A stretch of 64,000 nucleotides of DNA from Myxocyprinus asiaticus (GCF_019703515.2 NC_059393.1:7891501-7955500), one strand, 5' to 3'. Positions 49,267-61,915 are shown, counted from the first letter of the stretch. Program-made: numbers and translations. Notes: generated by a model not told the origin, from the letters alone.

Positions 49267-49827
49267 GCTACAGATATTTTATCTCCAATGATCATTAAGC
49301 CTACATTAAGCATATATATTTCATGATTTGAATCACATTGAAAAAATATAAGGCCAAAGGTGAGAGCAACAGTTTTGCTTCTCCAGTAATATAATGGAAA
49401 GTACAAACTGGGATAAATCACTTAGAAATATATTAATAGCAACACAATCAGGGCCGATGTAATTATTTTCCATGACTTTCATGTTATATCGGCCTAGATC
49501 GGCACCATGAACTAATAGTGACAATGGTGCCGGTCCATGGCTTGCTTTCTGAAGGAATCGAACCAGTCATAAGCCTTAAAGGGTTTGTTGAAACAAAAAT
49601 GAAAATGTTGTAATTTCAAACTTGTATTATTTCCTTTCTTAAGACTAATTTATACTTACTGGGTGAACAGCCTTGGCTTAGTTGGCCTAAAAATGATGAT
49701 GAAATGCTTTGACGTTTTTGTTCTGCTAAGGTGATTTGGTGATATTTCTCCTGTTCGTGCACATTCCTCAAAGTCTTGACCTAGGAGCACATGGCTAGTC
49801 CAAGAGCATTTATTAATGGTTAAGACT
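49267..49827. other. No feature recognised
   Basis: Intron sequence; nothing supported. Confidence 0.3.
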
Positions 49828-50527
49828 AGGACTGTCAATCATTAATAATGTTTAATTAATAACATGATATGCCAATTTATTAATCAAATTGATCACATAC
49901 TGTATATGAATATTTGCAGAAATATGCCCCCAAATAAAACTAATAAAAAAAGGGGAAAATAAATAAATAAATATATTTAACCTTTTGCAAATGATTTTCT
50001 CCTGAACTGACAGAAACCCCCAGAGCGAGTTCTTTAATGCACGCTGTAATTAAAAAAAAATCTTACCTTACACTTCACAGCAGATGCACTGGAGCACAGA
50101 TTATATATTATAAAACATATAATGTGGTTGTCACGAGGAGGAGGGCTTCCGCTCTGCTTCACTTGTTTTTAGCGTCTCTAGTTATAAAAGCCATGTTTTT
50201 AGGACAATGTGTCAAGTTGAATGTAGTTAAAAAAAATTATTAAAAAAAAATGCCCCTTCACTCGGCACTGTCCAAATGTATCTTAATAGCTGTCGTATGG
50301 TTTGCAACCTGTACAGCTGGAGTTGCGCTGACTGCCCTCTACTGACTGTGAGTAGAAAAAAATGAAGGTGGTACTTAAAGCTTTCATTGCTAGGTTGGCA
50401 AGAGAATTCCTTAGAACAGAATTTACAGTATGAGGGGGTAAGATTAATTTCGTTATTTATTTTTTTTTAATGTTATTTTTTAATATAATTAATCACACTT
50501 TATTAATGCATTAAATCAACAGCCTTA
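49828..50527. mobile_element. hAT-type MITE, family C, copy 3
   Basis: Starts TAGGACTGTCAATCATTAAT and ends TTAAATCAACAGCCTTA, decayed versions of the 24081 family ends. Inside, ATGATATGCCAATTTATTAA parallels copy 2. No target duplication visible. Confidence 0.65.
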
Positions 50528-50889
50528 TTTTTAAAAAAAAAAGTGGGTGTGGTTAGGGTGGGTCGTTCTTTATTTACATTTATTTTCCTCAACAAACTAA
50601 CTTTAAAACAACACCATGCCTAATATCCAACAGTTTCGTTCACCCATGGTGCTTTAGTTAGTTCAAAATATTTGGTTTTGACGTGAAAACTCAGTTTCCT
50701 TGCATCATTGTTTTCCAAAGTATGGAGTATTGGAGAGTGCATTCGAAATGCTCAATTTTTAGAAGAGTAAAACTCTCTTCCAGTGTGGACGAGAGGCGTA
50801 AACGTTGCAAAATTCATGCTTTTTTAAGCTAAAATGTATTACTGTGGACGTGGCCTTAGGCTTTTATGCAGAACACAAGAGGTGATACT

Positions 50890-51066
50890 CTAAAAAAGTT
50901 TTCTTTTTTTTTCATAAAAAGAAAGTGAATGGAGATCGATGCTGTTAGTTTTAAACATTTTGCCTTACATCTTCCATAGAAGGTAGAAAGTTATACAGTA
51001 TTTATTTTTGCAACAATATGAGGGTGAGTAAATGAGCAAATTTTCTGGGTGAACTACCCCTTTAAC
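50890..51066 (-). repeat. AGTTCACCC-type MITE fragment
   Basis: Ends AATATGAGGGTGAGTAAATG then TTCTGGGTGAACTACCCCTT, the reverse-orientation terminus of the common repeat. Confidence 0.6.
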
Positions 51067-54000
51067 CATTACACAGTAATAATTCAGAGCAAGTCACACT
51101 ACTCTTTACTGCCTTTAATGTCTACTTAAAAATCAGAAAATCCTTGTAAATGACTTACACTAAATATACTAATTCATGATTTCCATATCCTGTCGCAAAA
51201 GTCCAAGAGAGCAGAGTCAAATGAGCCAAATGCATTTCATATTGTCATGCCCAGTAAATGGATTACTTAAAGTGTGTTCGGGTGTGTGCAGAGAGGCATG
51301 CTGGGAAACCATCCTGTCCTGCAGAGATCAGGCACTTGGCAGACCCAGTGTGCCCTCCGCCATCCAAGCTTGCCTCCCAGAAAAAAAGCCAACAGCAAAT
51401 CCCAAGGTGCCAACTCTGGATGGCCCAACTGCCTGCTGTAACTTTCTGTTGCCAATTTCCTTTGGGATTGCCTGAGACACTCAATGGACCAAACGGCAAA
51501 AAAAAAAACAAAAAAAAAAACAACATTAATTGCAGCTCAGGAGTGAGAAAATGTTGGAAAAGTTTGAGGAGTTGACTTCTTTGAAAGGTTTCAGTTTGTT
51601 CATTGCAGTTGAAGACAGAATAAAGAGTGTCTGAAATACTGTACAAATTCAAGCATACCAACCAACCCCTTTCATGAAAAAATGGCAGCAAAGAAATGCG
51701 AGACCAAACAATGAAGGTGCTGTCTTCAACTCAGCAACAAAACAATGTTGTTTTATGGACAAGGAGAAATTACACTAAATCATGTTAGCGAAAGCCTTTT
51801 GTTATGCAAAAAAAAAAAAAAAAGAACAAGAAATGGAAGCTGAGCTGTGTTTGTTGTAAACGCATTTAGATGGATTACTCTTTTGTCATTTGACAACTGC
51901 AGATGACCAAAATAACTGCAGCCCACAAAAAGAGAGAAAGAAAGACGACATAAGAGAAAGTCACAAGCGAAAAGACAGAGATGTTGGAGACGGGAGAGAA
52001 CCAGAGACAGTAGATATGAGGCAGGGACAGGGTCAAGACAGACAGTAGGATCACAAAAGTGAGCGCACATAGGAAAGAGGGGCGGAGAAAGCAGATGGCA
52101 GCTATTGGATGAAGACGGATAATTCCTCATTGCCAGATGGTACTCGCACATTCACAGATTAGGAGCTAAGTTAAAGTCTAAAACACAAACATTTACATAG
52201 AAAGTTACCTTGAAAGGAACCAATAAAGGCTATCAGGTACTCTAAATGGTATTAGTGTACAAAGTAGTATTAGTAGCTGCAGGGCAGTGTTATTATTGTT
52301 AACAAAAGCTACATTTACATTTACACTTGGTTTTTGAACTCATATATTTTATAATTGTTTTTAATAAAAAAATAAAATATTTTATATATTTTGTATTATA
52401 TTTATATTATATTTGTATTATAATATGCAATAGTAAAACATTTCTTTCCCAATTTATTCAATTTCACACAATTTCATCTTTTATTAAACCTACAGTCTTT
52501 ATTTGTCATTAAGTAAAACCTTTAAAACTTTGTTTCCTCATATTATCACTCCACAGAAATAGAGTAAACATGTGTCTCCTCCTCTTTGTCACTGCATGCG
52601 TGTCATTAACACTGCATGCATGAACCAGGACCATTTGCCATTACACAATTGTTTAAAGTGAAATCGGAGTGCTTTGCACTCACTATCACAGTTTATGCTT
52701 GTTCGTTTATATTTTCGCGGGAGTTTGGCACAAGCCACTACTGACAGTATGCACAACAGAGCGCTTCACACCCTCTTAAGGACAGGAGCTGGTTGACCTT
52801 GACGGTGAGGCTCAGTGACTCTCGGACTTGGAGTTCAACTGAATGACACACAAACGCGCCGTTCATGGCATTTATACAGTATATTCGCTTAAAATTCCCT
52901 TATTTGGGCATTAAAATGTGATTGGAATTTGAATGCCCAATAATCGCGGTTGTCTCAAATAACTGCAGTTAGATCAATTAACCGCGATCAAATGGTTATT
53001 TAATAATCACGACAGGCCAATCCACAACAATGATTTTCCTATTTAAATCATGGTTCGTTTAGGTTTAGGGTTTGGGTAAGGGTTTAGACTTTATGGCTTT
53101 AGGGTTAGGTCATAATTACGGCTGGAAATCTTCAATCTATTCACCCCAAAGTACTATATTTCCAATAGCACGAAGCAGCTCGATTTCAAATGCAACGTTT
53201 GCTCTGTTCTGTGTAGCTGCCACTTGCAATTACTATGAGCATCAGCAAATTGTGCATGAATGGAATCGTGCTGACACAGCAGGGTAGAAAATCTCTTTTT
53301 GACCTCTGAGTCGTACACGCGCATCGTGTGTCAACGTCCCGCAATCCTCAAGACATCAGTGAATCTCCTGTAACCCTCTCAGGACCATCTGACATCTCGG
53401 GATGAGTGTTTGTTTGTGTGTGCATGTGTTATGTGTAGTGCCACTTCCTGCTTTATACTGTTCATGGAAGAGATCCACAGCTTTTATTTTTTAATTACTT
53501 AACTGGAATTATCCTTTTAATCATGTTCTGATAAGCTCAGGTGTTGCTTATTGAGAGAATCTTAGATAGCTAAATTAAGCTGTTACTGGCAAATCAGACC
53601 ATTGTACTTTAACACCTCAGGAATGATTAGACTCTATAGCTTTATTACAAAAGCTAGTGAACTGCCTGTCTACAGCCTACATAGTAATCTGAACCTCATA
53701 AGTGACTGACTTGGATCATTCTACATAGGCAGCAACTCTAAGCACACAGTATTGAGGCACATATTAAGGCCTTAGTTTAGCAACATGCTAAAGTCAAACT
53801 TTAGAAGTTTTAATCTAATTAAAACTTTGACTAACTGGGAAAGGAGAAAGCATGGTAACGTTGAAAACTTGTCACTCTTTACGAAAATGAAGACCTTGTA
53901 ACCGAGCTGATTTGTAGTTTGTATAAATTTAGGTTATTTAAGAGATTCAAAGAGGGGACATGCTCACATCCCTAAAGCTCGAGGGTTGAGTCCCTAAAAT

Positions 54001-54248
54001 ACTCCTGTCTATTGCTGTCACATCAGTCTTATGTATCACCAGCAGGCCCACCCCAGAAAAGAGGGTGATGAAAAAGAAAGAGAGTATGCCTCAAACATGT
54101 CACCGCTGTTGAACAAAGACAACAAAATTAAACTGTCCTATTTTACGTTCCTTCAAACTCCATTGTCTACAATACTCCTCATCTTTGCCTTACACGACAT
54201 GCTAACCAGGCACAACATGATAAAGCTACAGGTGATAAAACCTATTTC
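51067..54248. other. No gene recognised
   Basis: Includes overlapping frames of 99-142 codons at 51176-51691 on both strands, none with a known domain, a purine-rich stretch at 51930-52090 and A-rich runs. 53045-53115 has loose GGTTTAGGGTTTGGGTAAGG wording of a common fish repeat. No splice pair around a conserved frame was found. Confidence 0.35.
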
Positions 54249-54381
54249 TTACATTTACATGTTTATTTGGCAGATGCCTTTACCTGAAGTGACTTATAGT
54301 GCATTCAAGATATACATTTGATCAGTATCTGCATTCACTGGGAATTGAACCCATTTCAAGCACCATTTGGTTAGATGCTAG
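54249..54381 (-). mobile_element. tRNA-derived SINE with L2-like tail
   Basis: Plus strand reads ACATTTACATGTTTATTTGG then CAGATGCCTTTACCTGAAGT, the reverse of an L2-type tail like that at 39355-39410. TGGGAATTGAACCCATTTC is a reversed B box and GGTTAGATGCTA lies near the head. Ends approximate. Confidence 0.6.
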
Positions 54382-54659
54382 GTGTCTAGAGAATGATGGA
54401 AATTTTGCCTTATTCTCTTACCTTGATTAATCACTTGATTTATCTTGCCTGTATATTTAGTCTGTAAGTAGCTACATGTTATGCTGGTGTGCTGTCTTCC
54501 TCACAAAAAACGCAGACAAAACAGTTGTAAATTATATATAAACATGTCCCATTACAACCTGCTTTGATGTCAACAGCTTGGGCTTTATCATTAAACAGAG
54601 AAAATTTTGGTGAGCTTTGTTTGATATTTGTTACTTTGAAGAAGAAACCTTTAGTCTGT
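54382..54659. other. No feature recognised
   Basis: Intron sequence; nothing supported. Confidence 0.3.
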
Positions 54660-54905
54660 CACACATTATACATTTTTGCATACATACAGTGAAATTCTTT
54701 TTTTCACATATCCCAGCTAAGATGGGGTCAGAGTGCAGGGTCAGCCATGATATGGAGCCATATCCTTATCCCATATCCCTATCCTGGAGCAGGTAGGGTC
54801 AAAGGCCTTCCTCAAGGGCAGTGGCAACAGTGGCATCTTGGCTTGAACTCCCAACCTGCTGGTCTGTAACTCAGAGCCTTAACCGCTGAGCTACCACTGC
54901 CCCAC
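54660..54905 (-). mobile_element. tRNA-derived SINE, third family
   Basis: On the minus strand: GGGGCAGTGGTAGCTCAGCG (A box), GTTGGGAGTTCAAGCCAAG (B box), then GCCACTGTTGCCACTGCCC and CTGCTCCAGGATAGGG, ending GAAAAAAAGAATTTCACTGT. This order of phrases is a widespread fish SINE. Confidence 0.75.
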
Positions 54906-55434
54906 TTTGGAACTAGCCATTAGCATAAGTTCTGCAAACCCACATTAGTCTCTTAGCTTCTCGTTTAACAGAATTTGGATCACATGGTCTCAATGGATGG
55001 AACAATTGTGATAAACATCTTGATTTCATTTGATGAGTTTTTGAAGAAACAACAAATGTTAAGAGCTGCACAACAGGAAGTCAGAACTACAATGGAGATG
55101 TTAGCATTTTTTCACTAAAAGATTAACATCTTTTAACCATCATTCATATCTATTCTTATTTGTTTTCAGGTTGAAAACCCTGAGAGTTTACTAGCCCCTG
55201 TTTCACATAGTCTAATAAAGACCATGAAGTCTTGATTAACACATGCTAAGGCTATCTATCTTATAATAACCACCAAGTTGTGCCAAAAAAATCCCTAATT
55301 AGACAGAACACTGGAGGAAGGTGCTATAGTATGGATAGAGCTCACAATGAAAGGCTTGTTTTCGTTAGCTTAAAATTAAATATGTTCTAAAACCAAGTGA
55401 GCAGCCTATAGGCAGCATTTTAATACAAGAATGA
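54906..55434. other. No feature recognised
   Basis: Intron sequence; nothing supported. Confidence 0.3.
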
Positions 55435-55715
55435 ATGAATGAATGTTACCCTTATATAGCGATTTTATGACACTACACTCAAAGCGCTTTACATAGTGAC
55501 CAGGGGACTCTCCTCAACCACCACCAGTGTGCAGAATCTACCTGGATGATGCGACAGCAGCCATAGTGCACCAGAACACCCACCACACACCAGCTATTGG
55601 TGGAGAGGAGAGAGTAGAGTGATACTGCCAGTTAATGGATGGGGATTATTAGGAGGCCATGACTGATAAGGGCCAATGGGGGGAATTTGGCCAGGACATG
55701 TGTATAAACGCAGCA
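55435..55715 (+). repeat. Fish interspersed repeat (AAAGCGCTTTACATAG type)
   Basis: ACTACACTCAAAGCGCTTTA, GGGACTCTCCTCAACCACCA, CTGGATGATGCGACAGCAGC and GGGATTATTAGGAGGCCATG, ending GGGGGAATTTGGCCAGGAC, follow in a fixed order known from many fish genomes. The 74-codon minus frame is part of it. Confidence 0.65.
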
Positions 55716-56239
55716 TAAACATGTACATCCAAGATGGTGGATGAAGCAAGGCTAAGACACTAAACATCTTAACCACACTGTTCCCATTAGGGAACCCTGT
55801 AATAATCGTTAATACCACCTAAACATTTACCAGGGCTCTTATTGCTCTGGAAACTTTGAAGTTTTCCCCCTTGCTATGCTATGGGAACCATTAAATTAAA
55901 TGCACACTTTTAAGGCACACACGCACACACTCCCTCAGCTGATAAGACAATGACAGGCCTTTTTCACTAGACAATGCATTTGTGGCACTAATTATTTTGT
56001 GCTGTTTTCTAGATGCATTGACCAGGAATGTTTTGTAAGAACTGCAGGTCCATGAATAGAATGAATAGGCTGATCTCACATTCTGGAGAATCATTATCTG
56101 GGTCATTAACTATTACATTTGAAAGACAACAAAGAGGCATAACGAATGAACCCCTAATTGGCATCTTTAGACTTTGTGTGAAAAATCTAGGATTTTGGAG
56201 GGGAAATTCAATGTTCTGATACTAAAAATTAATACCATT
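55716..56239. other. No feature recognised
   Basis: Intron sequence; nothing supported. Confidence 0.3.
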
Positions 56240-56697
56240 GAGGAAGAGTGTAGTTCTAAGGACATAACAACCAAACTTCATTTGATTATTTGATTCTATT
56301 GATACGTTTTAAGTGAGTGTTTCATAGTGAGTTCTAAGTGGGCTCTTAGATGGTGCATGTGGTTCAGGCCATTTCAACCAAACCAATGAAGAACTACTTC
56401 ATTTGATTGAATTAATATGTTTTTTGGTGGGCAAATCAGAGTAGGTTAGTGGTTTCTCAGTGGGCGAGTATGACACAGACCTTTACAAACCAAACCAATT
56501 AAGAACAGATTAATTTGATTCGTTTGATTGAATGAAAATGTTTTTAGTTGGTTAGTGGGTTCTTAGTGTGGTTCAAAGTCCAGTACAACCAAACCAATGA
56601 AAAACTACTTGATTTGTTTGATTAAATTTAAAAAAATGTAGTGTGTGAACCATACTTAATTTTTATTTTGTTTGATTCAATTTATACGTTTTTAGTA

Positions 56698-58556
56698 GGG
56701 CTGGGAGATATGGCAAAAAAATGAAAATCACGATTTTTATTAAACTTATGGACGATTTACAGTTTGATTTTTTCAACTTTTAAATGTACTCCAACATGAT
56801 TCAAACTGTATGTTCTTTATTAGAATGCAAGGCAACCTGGTTAGAGAAATCCAAGTTCTTTTCATTACAGGAAACAAATGTGTGCAAGAAAAATGTTCAA
56901 ATGCACCACAGGGGTAAGTTGTCAAAAGAGTGTAAATTTAAAATTAATTAAAATCTAATAAACCCAGATATTCAGAAATAATAGAATAAGAAAACTGCTA
57001 AATAATTCTTAGCCAGTGTAGGTATTCATTTTATCTAAACCAAATCTATCTAGAGAGGTATCTAGAAATCAATATCTATAAATTATCAAGTTTATCTTGA
57101 AAGTACTCATTGTATATCAAACAATTTGTGTGTATATTTATAAACCCCTGCAGATAGAGACGCGCCCTCTAGCAGTACACGCCGAGCAGCGCAGCAATAT
57201 GAAATGATTTATCATTATAATTCAACTCACAATGTTTGTCAAAATAATCGCTTGCCAAACGTTGGCTATAGATGCAGTACACTTGAAACACGTCACAGAA
57301 CAAAGCAATAATTAGCGATCTATCTGAATTATCATGGCAAAAGGAGTGGCGGATGTTTGATTCTCCCATATATAGCCTCTCTCAATGATTTGAAATGAAG
57401 CGCCCATAACTGACCACGTTTACATGCACTTAAAGTGGGTTATTCCAGGGTTTTTGCAGAAAGCGGCGATCTGAAACGTCATGTAGCAAGAACGCCGAAG
57501 TCCTTACGCCGTTTAAGGGATTAAGAGAAAGCAGTTTAACACACCTTGGTTTCTCCCGGAGAAAGTGCTAATGTGGCCATGTAAACACATACGCGGCGTT
57601 CTTTTAGGTTTTTGAAGAATGCGCATGTGCGTGGAACAGACCAGATTACAAACGTCATAGGATGGAGCCCAACAAAAAGTCAATAAAACACTTCTGGGAG
57701 TACAGTGGGAAAAGCACATACATTATAAACTATACCCATTTATAAACACCACTGTAAAATATCAACGGTCCCTCACGTTCGCGTATATGCGCTCACACGT
57801 TGAGGGAATCCCGGAGTTTTACGTAAAGGGAAACCCCACTATTATTGAAGCACAATTCCGCTGAAGGTCACGATAGAAATGTAAGGAAACAAACACAAAA
57901 CTCTGGAATATATGGAAATAAAGCGAAGCAACAGAGAACAAAATAGTGAATTCTTCCTCGAATACCATGTTTGTTATATACACAAGCATCGTGGAGAAAT
58001 TACGTTGCTGTAAAGAAAGCCACTTACTGACATAGCCACTTGTATACGGGAGTAAAGAGTACGCCGCTTATACAGTGCATGTAAACAAGAACGCTGCTCT
58101 CTTGCAATACGCCGCTTTCTCACAATAACACGCTTTCTGGTGTCCATGTAAACGTACTTACTGTCACGTAACTAAAGCTTTTTTACGGGTAAAAAGAAAA
58201 GAAAGGAACATGTGCATCAACATGCGCACGCCAAGGCCAGTTATGGTCTTATGCCGGTGTATACCTGCATGATGGACGAAGCTGAGCTACAATCACACTG
58301 TGTACAATCGTACTGGGAATATTACTGGTGTCTTTTATATCAGTCTCCATGTTGTTAACTTGTCACGTTCATTTGGAGCGCGCCACACACGTTGATCAGA
58401 TTGGGAGTGGCATTAAGACAAGCCCTATGAATTATTTTTCTCTTCCTTATTCAGCCTTTGGTGGATTTGGTAGATACAACGAATCTTACTATAGCGTTTG
58501 CAATATTTTTTTGCAAAATCTTGATTTCTTGATTTAAAAAAATAAAATAAAAAAAA
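56698..58556. mobile_element. hAT-like element inside the tandem array
   Basis: Left end TAGGGCTGGGAGATATGGCA with AAAATCACGATTTTTATT after it is a typical fish hAT terminus. The right end is not a clean inverted match and may be lost, so the right border is only where array sequence resumes. Contains a second element at 57414-58158. Confidence 0.5.
57414..58158. mobile_element. GTTTACATG-type palindromic MITE
   Basis: Left CCACGTTTACATGCACTTAA and right GGTGTCCATGTAAACGTACTT form inverted ends. Inside, AAGCGGCG / CGCCGCTT and CATGTAAAC motifs recur many times on both strands (for example near 57462, 57563, 57582, 58063, 58108). No coding region. Short frames here are spurious. Confidence 0.65.
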
Positions 58557-58840
58557 TAGTGGTGTAGTGATTCTTTTAGTGAGAGAGTGTGGTTCTAAGG
58601 CCATTATGACCAAACCAATGAAAGAACTCATTAATTTGATTTGTTGGATTAAATTATTATGTTTTAGTGGGAAAATCATAATGGGTTAGTGGCTTCATAA
58701 TTGGTTTTTAGTGGGTGAGTGTGGTTCTAAGGCCATTACAACCAAACTAATGAAGAACTACTTCATTTGATTTGTTTGATTCAAGTAATACATTTTTGGG
58801 GTGAATAATAGTTGGTTGGTGGGTTCAAAGTGGAATTTTT

Positions 58841-59281
58841 TATTTTATTTTTTCTCCTCTTTTTCTCCCCAATTTGGAATGCCCAATTCCCATTGCACTG
58901 TAAGTCCTTGTGATGGCGTTGTGACTCGCCTCAATCCGGGTGGCGGAGGACGAATCTCAGTTGCCTCCGCGTCTGAGAGCGTCAATCCACACATCTTATC
59001 ACGTGGCTTGTTGAGCTCGTTACCGCGGAGACATAGCACATGTGGAGGCTTTACACTATTCTCTGCGGCATCCACGCACAACTCACCACGTGCCCCACTG
59101 AGAGCAAATCACATTACAGCGACTACAAGGAGGTTACCCCATGTGACTCTACCCTCCCTAGCAACCGGGCCAATTTGGTTGCTTAGGAAACCTGGCTGGA
59201 GTCACTCAGCACACACTGGATTCAAACTCGCAACTCCAGGGATGGTAGTCAGCATCTTTACTCGCTGAGCTACCCAGGCCC
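58841..59281 (-). mobile_element. tRNA-derived SINE, copy 4
   Basis: Reverse copy of the 9284 family: CTCCCCAATTTGGAATGCCC near the tail, CTCCCTAGCAACCGGGCCAA in the body, CTCGCTGAGCTACCCAGGCC at the head. TCAAAGTGGAATTTTT and TCAAAGTGGATTTTT flank it, a near-perfect duplication within the tandem array. The 155-codon plus frame over it is an artefact. Confidence 0.88.
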
Positions 59282-59357
59282 TCAAAGTGGATTTTTAGTG
59301 GATGGCCATTACAACCAAACCAATGAAGAACTAATCAATTTGATTCAATTAATACAG

Positions 59358-59715
59358 TGTAACAAAGTTCATTGTTGGACAGATAAAGGAGGAAGCAGGA
59401 GCCGGTTTCCACGATTCACGTGAGTCAGACTTTTAATTCTCAACAAACAGAAATCGTTTTTTAGTTTACACACAACAAAGGATGGCTTTTCAGCATACAC
59501 AAATTAAGTTCCGCTTTACAGCATACACAAAACACTCAGTAGCGTAGTCTCTCGTGTGCCCCTCTCGCTCCCTTTGAGCACCAGGCCATTTTTATCTTCC
59601 CCCTCTCTCACTGCAAACACAGAAACAGTAATTACCAGCAAATTCATCTCAGGTGAACCTCCTTACTGCTACTTCTATCTCCAGATGGGCATTCGACCAC
59701 GCCCTCACCTCCACA
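59358..59715 (-). mobile_element. Solo LTR, family A, reverse copy
   Basis: On the minus strand it begins TGTGGAGGTGAGGGCGTGGT and ends AACTTTGTTACA, matching 17947-18266. GTTCACCTGAGATGAATTTG and GAGAATTAAAAGTCTGACTC lie in order. Flanks TACAG and TACAT match at 4 of 5 bases. It sits within a unit of the tandem array. Confidence 0.75.
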
Positions 59716-59810
59716 TACATTTTATTGGGTGAATCAGAGTGGGTTAGTAGGTTCTTAGTAGGTTTTAAGTGGATGAGGGCCATTGAAGGCCACAGAAATT
59801 TTGTCATGGG

Positions 59811-60569
59811 GTCTAAAACATAAGGGAAAATGGAATACTTAATGGAAAAGGGCTCTTATAAATAACTATTTTAAGGTTATAATCGAGAGTGATAAAACAG
59901 CAGCATTAGCAAACTAACAGCAAACCAAACAGGGAATGCTAAACGCTAAATATGGTATCTCAATCAGCACCATCGGCAGATTTCTAAAAAGCTTTCTCAT
60001 TACAGCAGCAAAAAGCTGAACGTGAATGTTCACTTTGCTGATGGAACCACTATGTTAGCTTCAGGCTAGGGATCTAAATTAACGTAATGCTACAGCTTGT
60101 AGCTTGTAGTAATTAATTAATAACTGGAGCTATATATAATCCAGAGCACGAATGACTGGTGGACTGGGATTTTAGGAGTTTTTCCATAACATGTTTTTAG
60201 CGATCAGATTGTAGATGTAAATTTAAAGAGAAAGGAATATTGACACTTATATGTGTTAGCACAGTCTGAGTCCCAATGGGACTTGTGACTTCTGACTCTA
60301 TTGACCACAAAATATGTTGAACTCTGTCAAACATGCTTAAAAAAAATGTCTGAACTCAATCTGAACTGTGGCATGTATTTGAAGCAATGTGCTGGAAGCA
60401 AGTTTATAAAACCAAAAACCATATCTGGTTACTCTTGGAATTCATGTAGACATGAAGGAGCAACCCACTAATCCCAGTTTAACTGATTTCAATGTTTGTC
60501 TGTTCCTGACACAAAGCTATGGTATGGATTCAGAGGACTTCAGCACACAAGTCATATGGACCATGTTCA
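59811..60569. other. No feature recognised
   Basis: Intron sequence; nothing supported. Confidence 0.3.
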
Positions 60570-60790
60570 TGATATTTCAAAGATTCATCTGTCATTTTCG
60601 ATGTTTGAAAGTCCCCATTCATTGTAATCACAAGGTAAAATGACCAGTACAATTTTTCAAAATGTCTCCTTTTGTCTCCTTTTGAAAAGGCATACAGGTT
60701 TGGATTGAAATGAGGGTAAGTAAATGACAAGAAATGAAAAAAAAAAAGAAAGACAGAATTTTTACTTTTGGGCAAATGATTCCTTTAACA
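60570..60790 (-). repeat. AGTTCACCC-type MITE, reverse copy
   Basis: ACAGGTTTGGATTGAAATGA then GGGTAAGTAAATGACAAG and TTTTACTTTTGGGCAAATGA, ending TTCCTTTAA, follow the reverse layout of the common repeat, diverged. The left half (GTCCCCATTCATTGTAATCA) is its usual middle. Confidence 0.55.
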
Positions 60791-61809
60791 ATGCATTAAC
60801 ATGTGCATGGTAAATCAGACTTAAAACCAGTCTTAGCGCAGTTCCATTAGTACAGGGACAGCTGGGAATTGGGCCAAAGCAATTACCCATCAGAGAAATG
60901 TGAGACGAGGAAAAAAAGGCAGAGAGCGAGGAAGAAAAAGAGACATTTAAAGATGTAGGTAATGTAAGAAAGGGAAGCAAAGGGGGAGGGGCCAGGAAAC
61001 ATGAACTTGAGGAAGAAAGAGATGGTACTAGAAGGTTCTTCTTGAGTCCTCAAGAAGGTTTTTCATAATGAAAAAAGTATAAGAGAGGGAGAGCTGTATG
61101 CTATATAAAGATGAGGCATGTACGCTGCTCGTTCATAATTTACTATTTGAAGGGTTAGTGGCTGACGCTGCCTTTTCCATATGTTTCTATTTATTTCCAG
61201 TTGCTAAGCTTCTGGAAATCTAGTCTCAACCGCCAATAGTCTGTTCATGCATATTCCTCACAATTTTTTTTATTTATTTTTTTCAAACCAAGGAGCTCTG
61301 ATTGGCTGTCTACTACGCAACCTCTGGGAGGGAACAGGTTTTTGTCTGTCTGTCGAGAAATAAAAATCATGTTTAAAGGGTACCGGGCTGCTCTTCTGAG
61401 AAAAAAAAAAAAAAAACTCACTGGATTCGCAGAAGTTTGCGAGTTTCATGGCAAATCCATAAAAAACTGCAATATGGACCAGACTTTACGGCGAGTGTTG
61501 AGAACAAAAAATCTAGTTTTGAAAAACTACTGAAGAGCTGGCCAAGACCCTATCTGTTTATAGAATGTACACTAACATTTAGCTTTAACTATTAGGCCAG
61601 GAAGAATAGAGGTTACAAAGATTTACTGTTCAATAACAAACAGGGTCTTTACCAGCTGGACGGTTGTAGTTGAAGCAGTTGCTGGTAGTAAATGGGGTCA
61701 CTGCACTAGATGGATTCAGCAAACAGTTGACCAGCACTTTTACTGTAAGTGGACCCCATGTGATTATATCAGTGTGACTCATAAATCAGATCAGTTCACT
61801 AAATTTCCT

Positions 61810-61814
<5 letters not shown>
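60791..61814. other. No gene recognised; short hairpin
   Basis: AGGTTCTTCTTGAG and CTCAAGAAGGTT near 61032-61060 form a short imperfect hairpin. Frames at 60762-60980 and 61342-61533 have no known domain. Confidence 0.3.

Positions 61815-61843
<29 letters not shown>
61815..61843. repeat. (TA)n microsatellite
   Basis: About 14 TA units. Confidence 0.9.
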
Positions 61844-61847
<4 letters not shown>

Positions 61848-61881
61848 GCTTGATAATAATTCTTGTAAAGGTAAACCACAA

Positions 61882-61915
61882 AAATATTTTGGGAATCCAA
61901 ATATTTTGGGAATCC
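61882..61915. repeat. Exact 17-bp tandem duplication
   Basis: AAATATTTTGGGAATCC occurs twice back to back at 61882-61898 and 61899-61915. Confidence 0.95.

Larger units (their letters stand above)
56240..59810. repeat. Degenerate tandem array, 100-130-bp unit, broken by insertions
   Basis: The unit has GGCCATTACAACCAAACCAA, then TGAAGAACTACTTCATTTGA, then a GATTCAATTAATACGTTTTT-like stretch and GTGGGTTAGTGGGTTCTTAG. ACCAAAC markers are at about 56271, 56377, 56488, 56588, 58609, 58740 and 59311; a partial unit is at about 59715-59790. Neighbouring markers lie 100-131 bp apart where uninterrupted. Gaps are filled by a hAT-like element, a SINE and a solo LTR. Confidence 0.7.

Noticed and set aside
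51176..51691. Overlapping 99-142-codon frames on both strands
   Set aside because: No domain, low-complexity F/K runs from A- and T-tracts, and no splice or promoter context.
58801..59268. 155-codon plus-strand frame
   Set aside because: It is the reverse of SINE copy 4 plus flanks, with no known protein motif.
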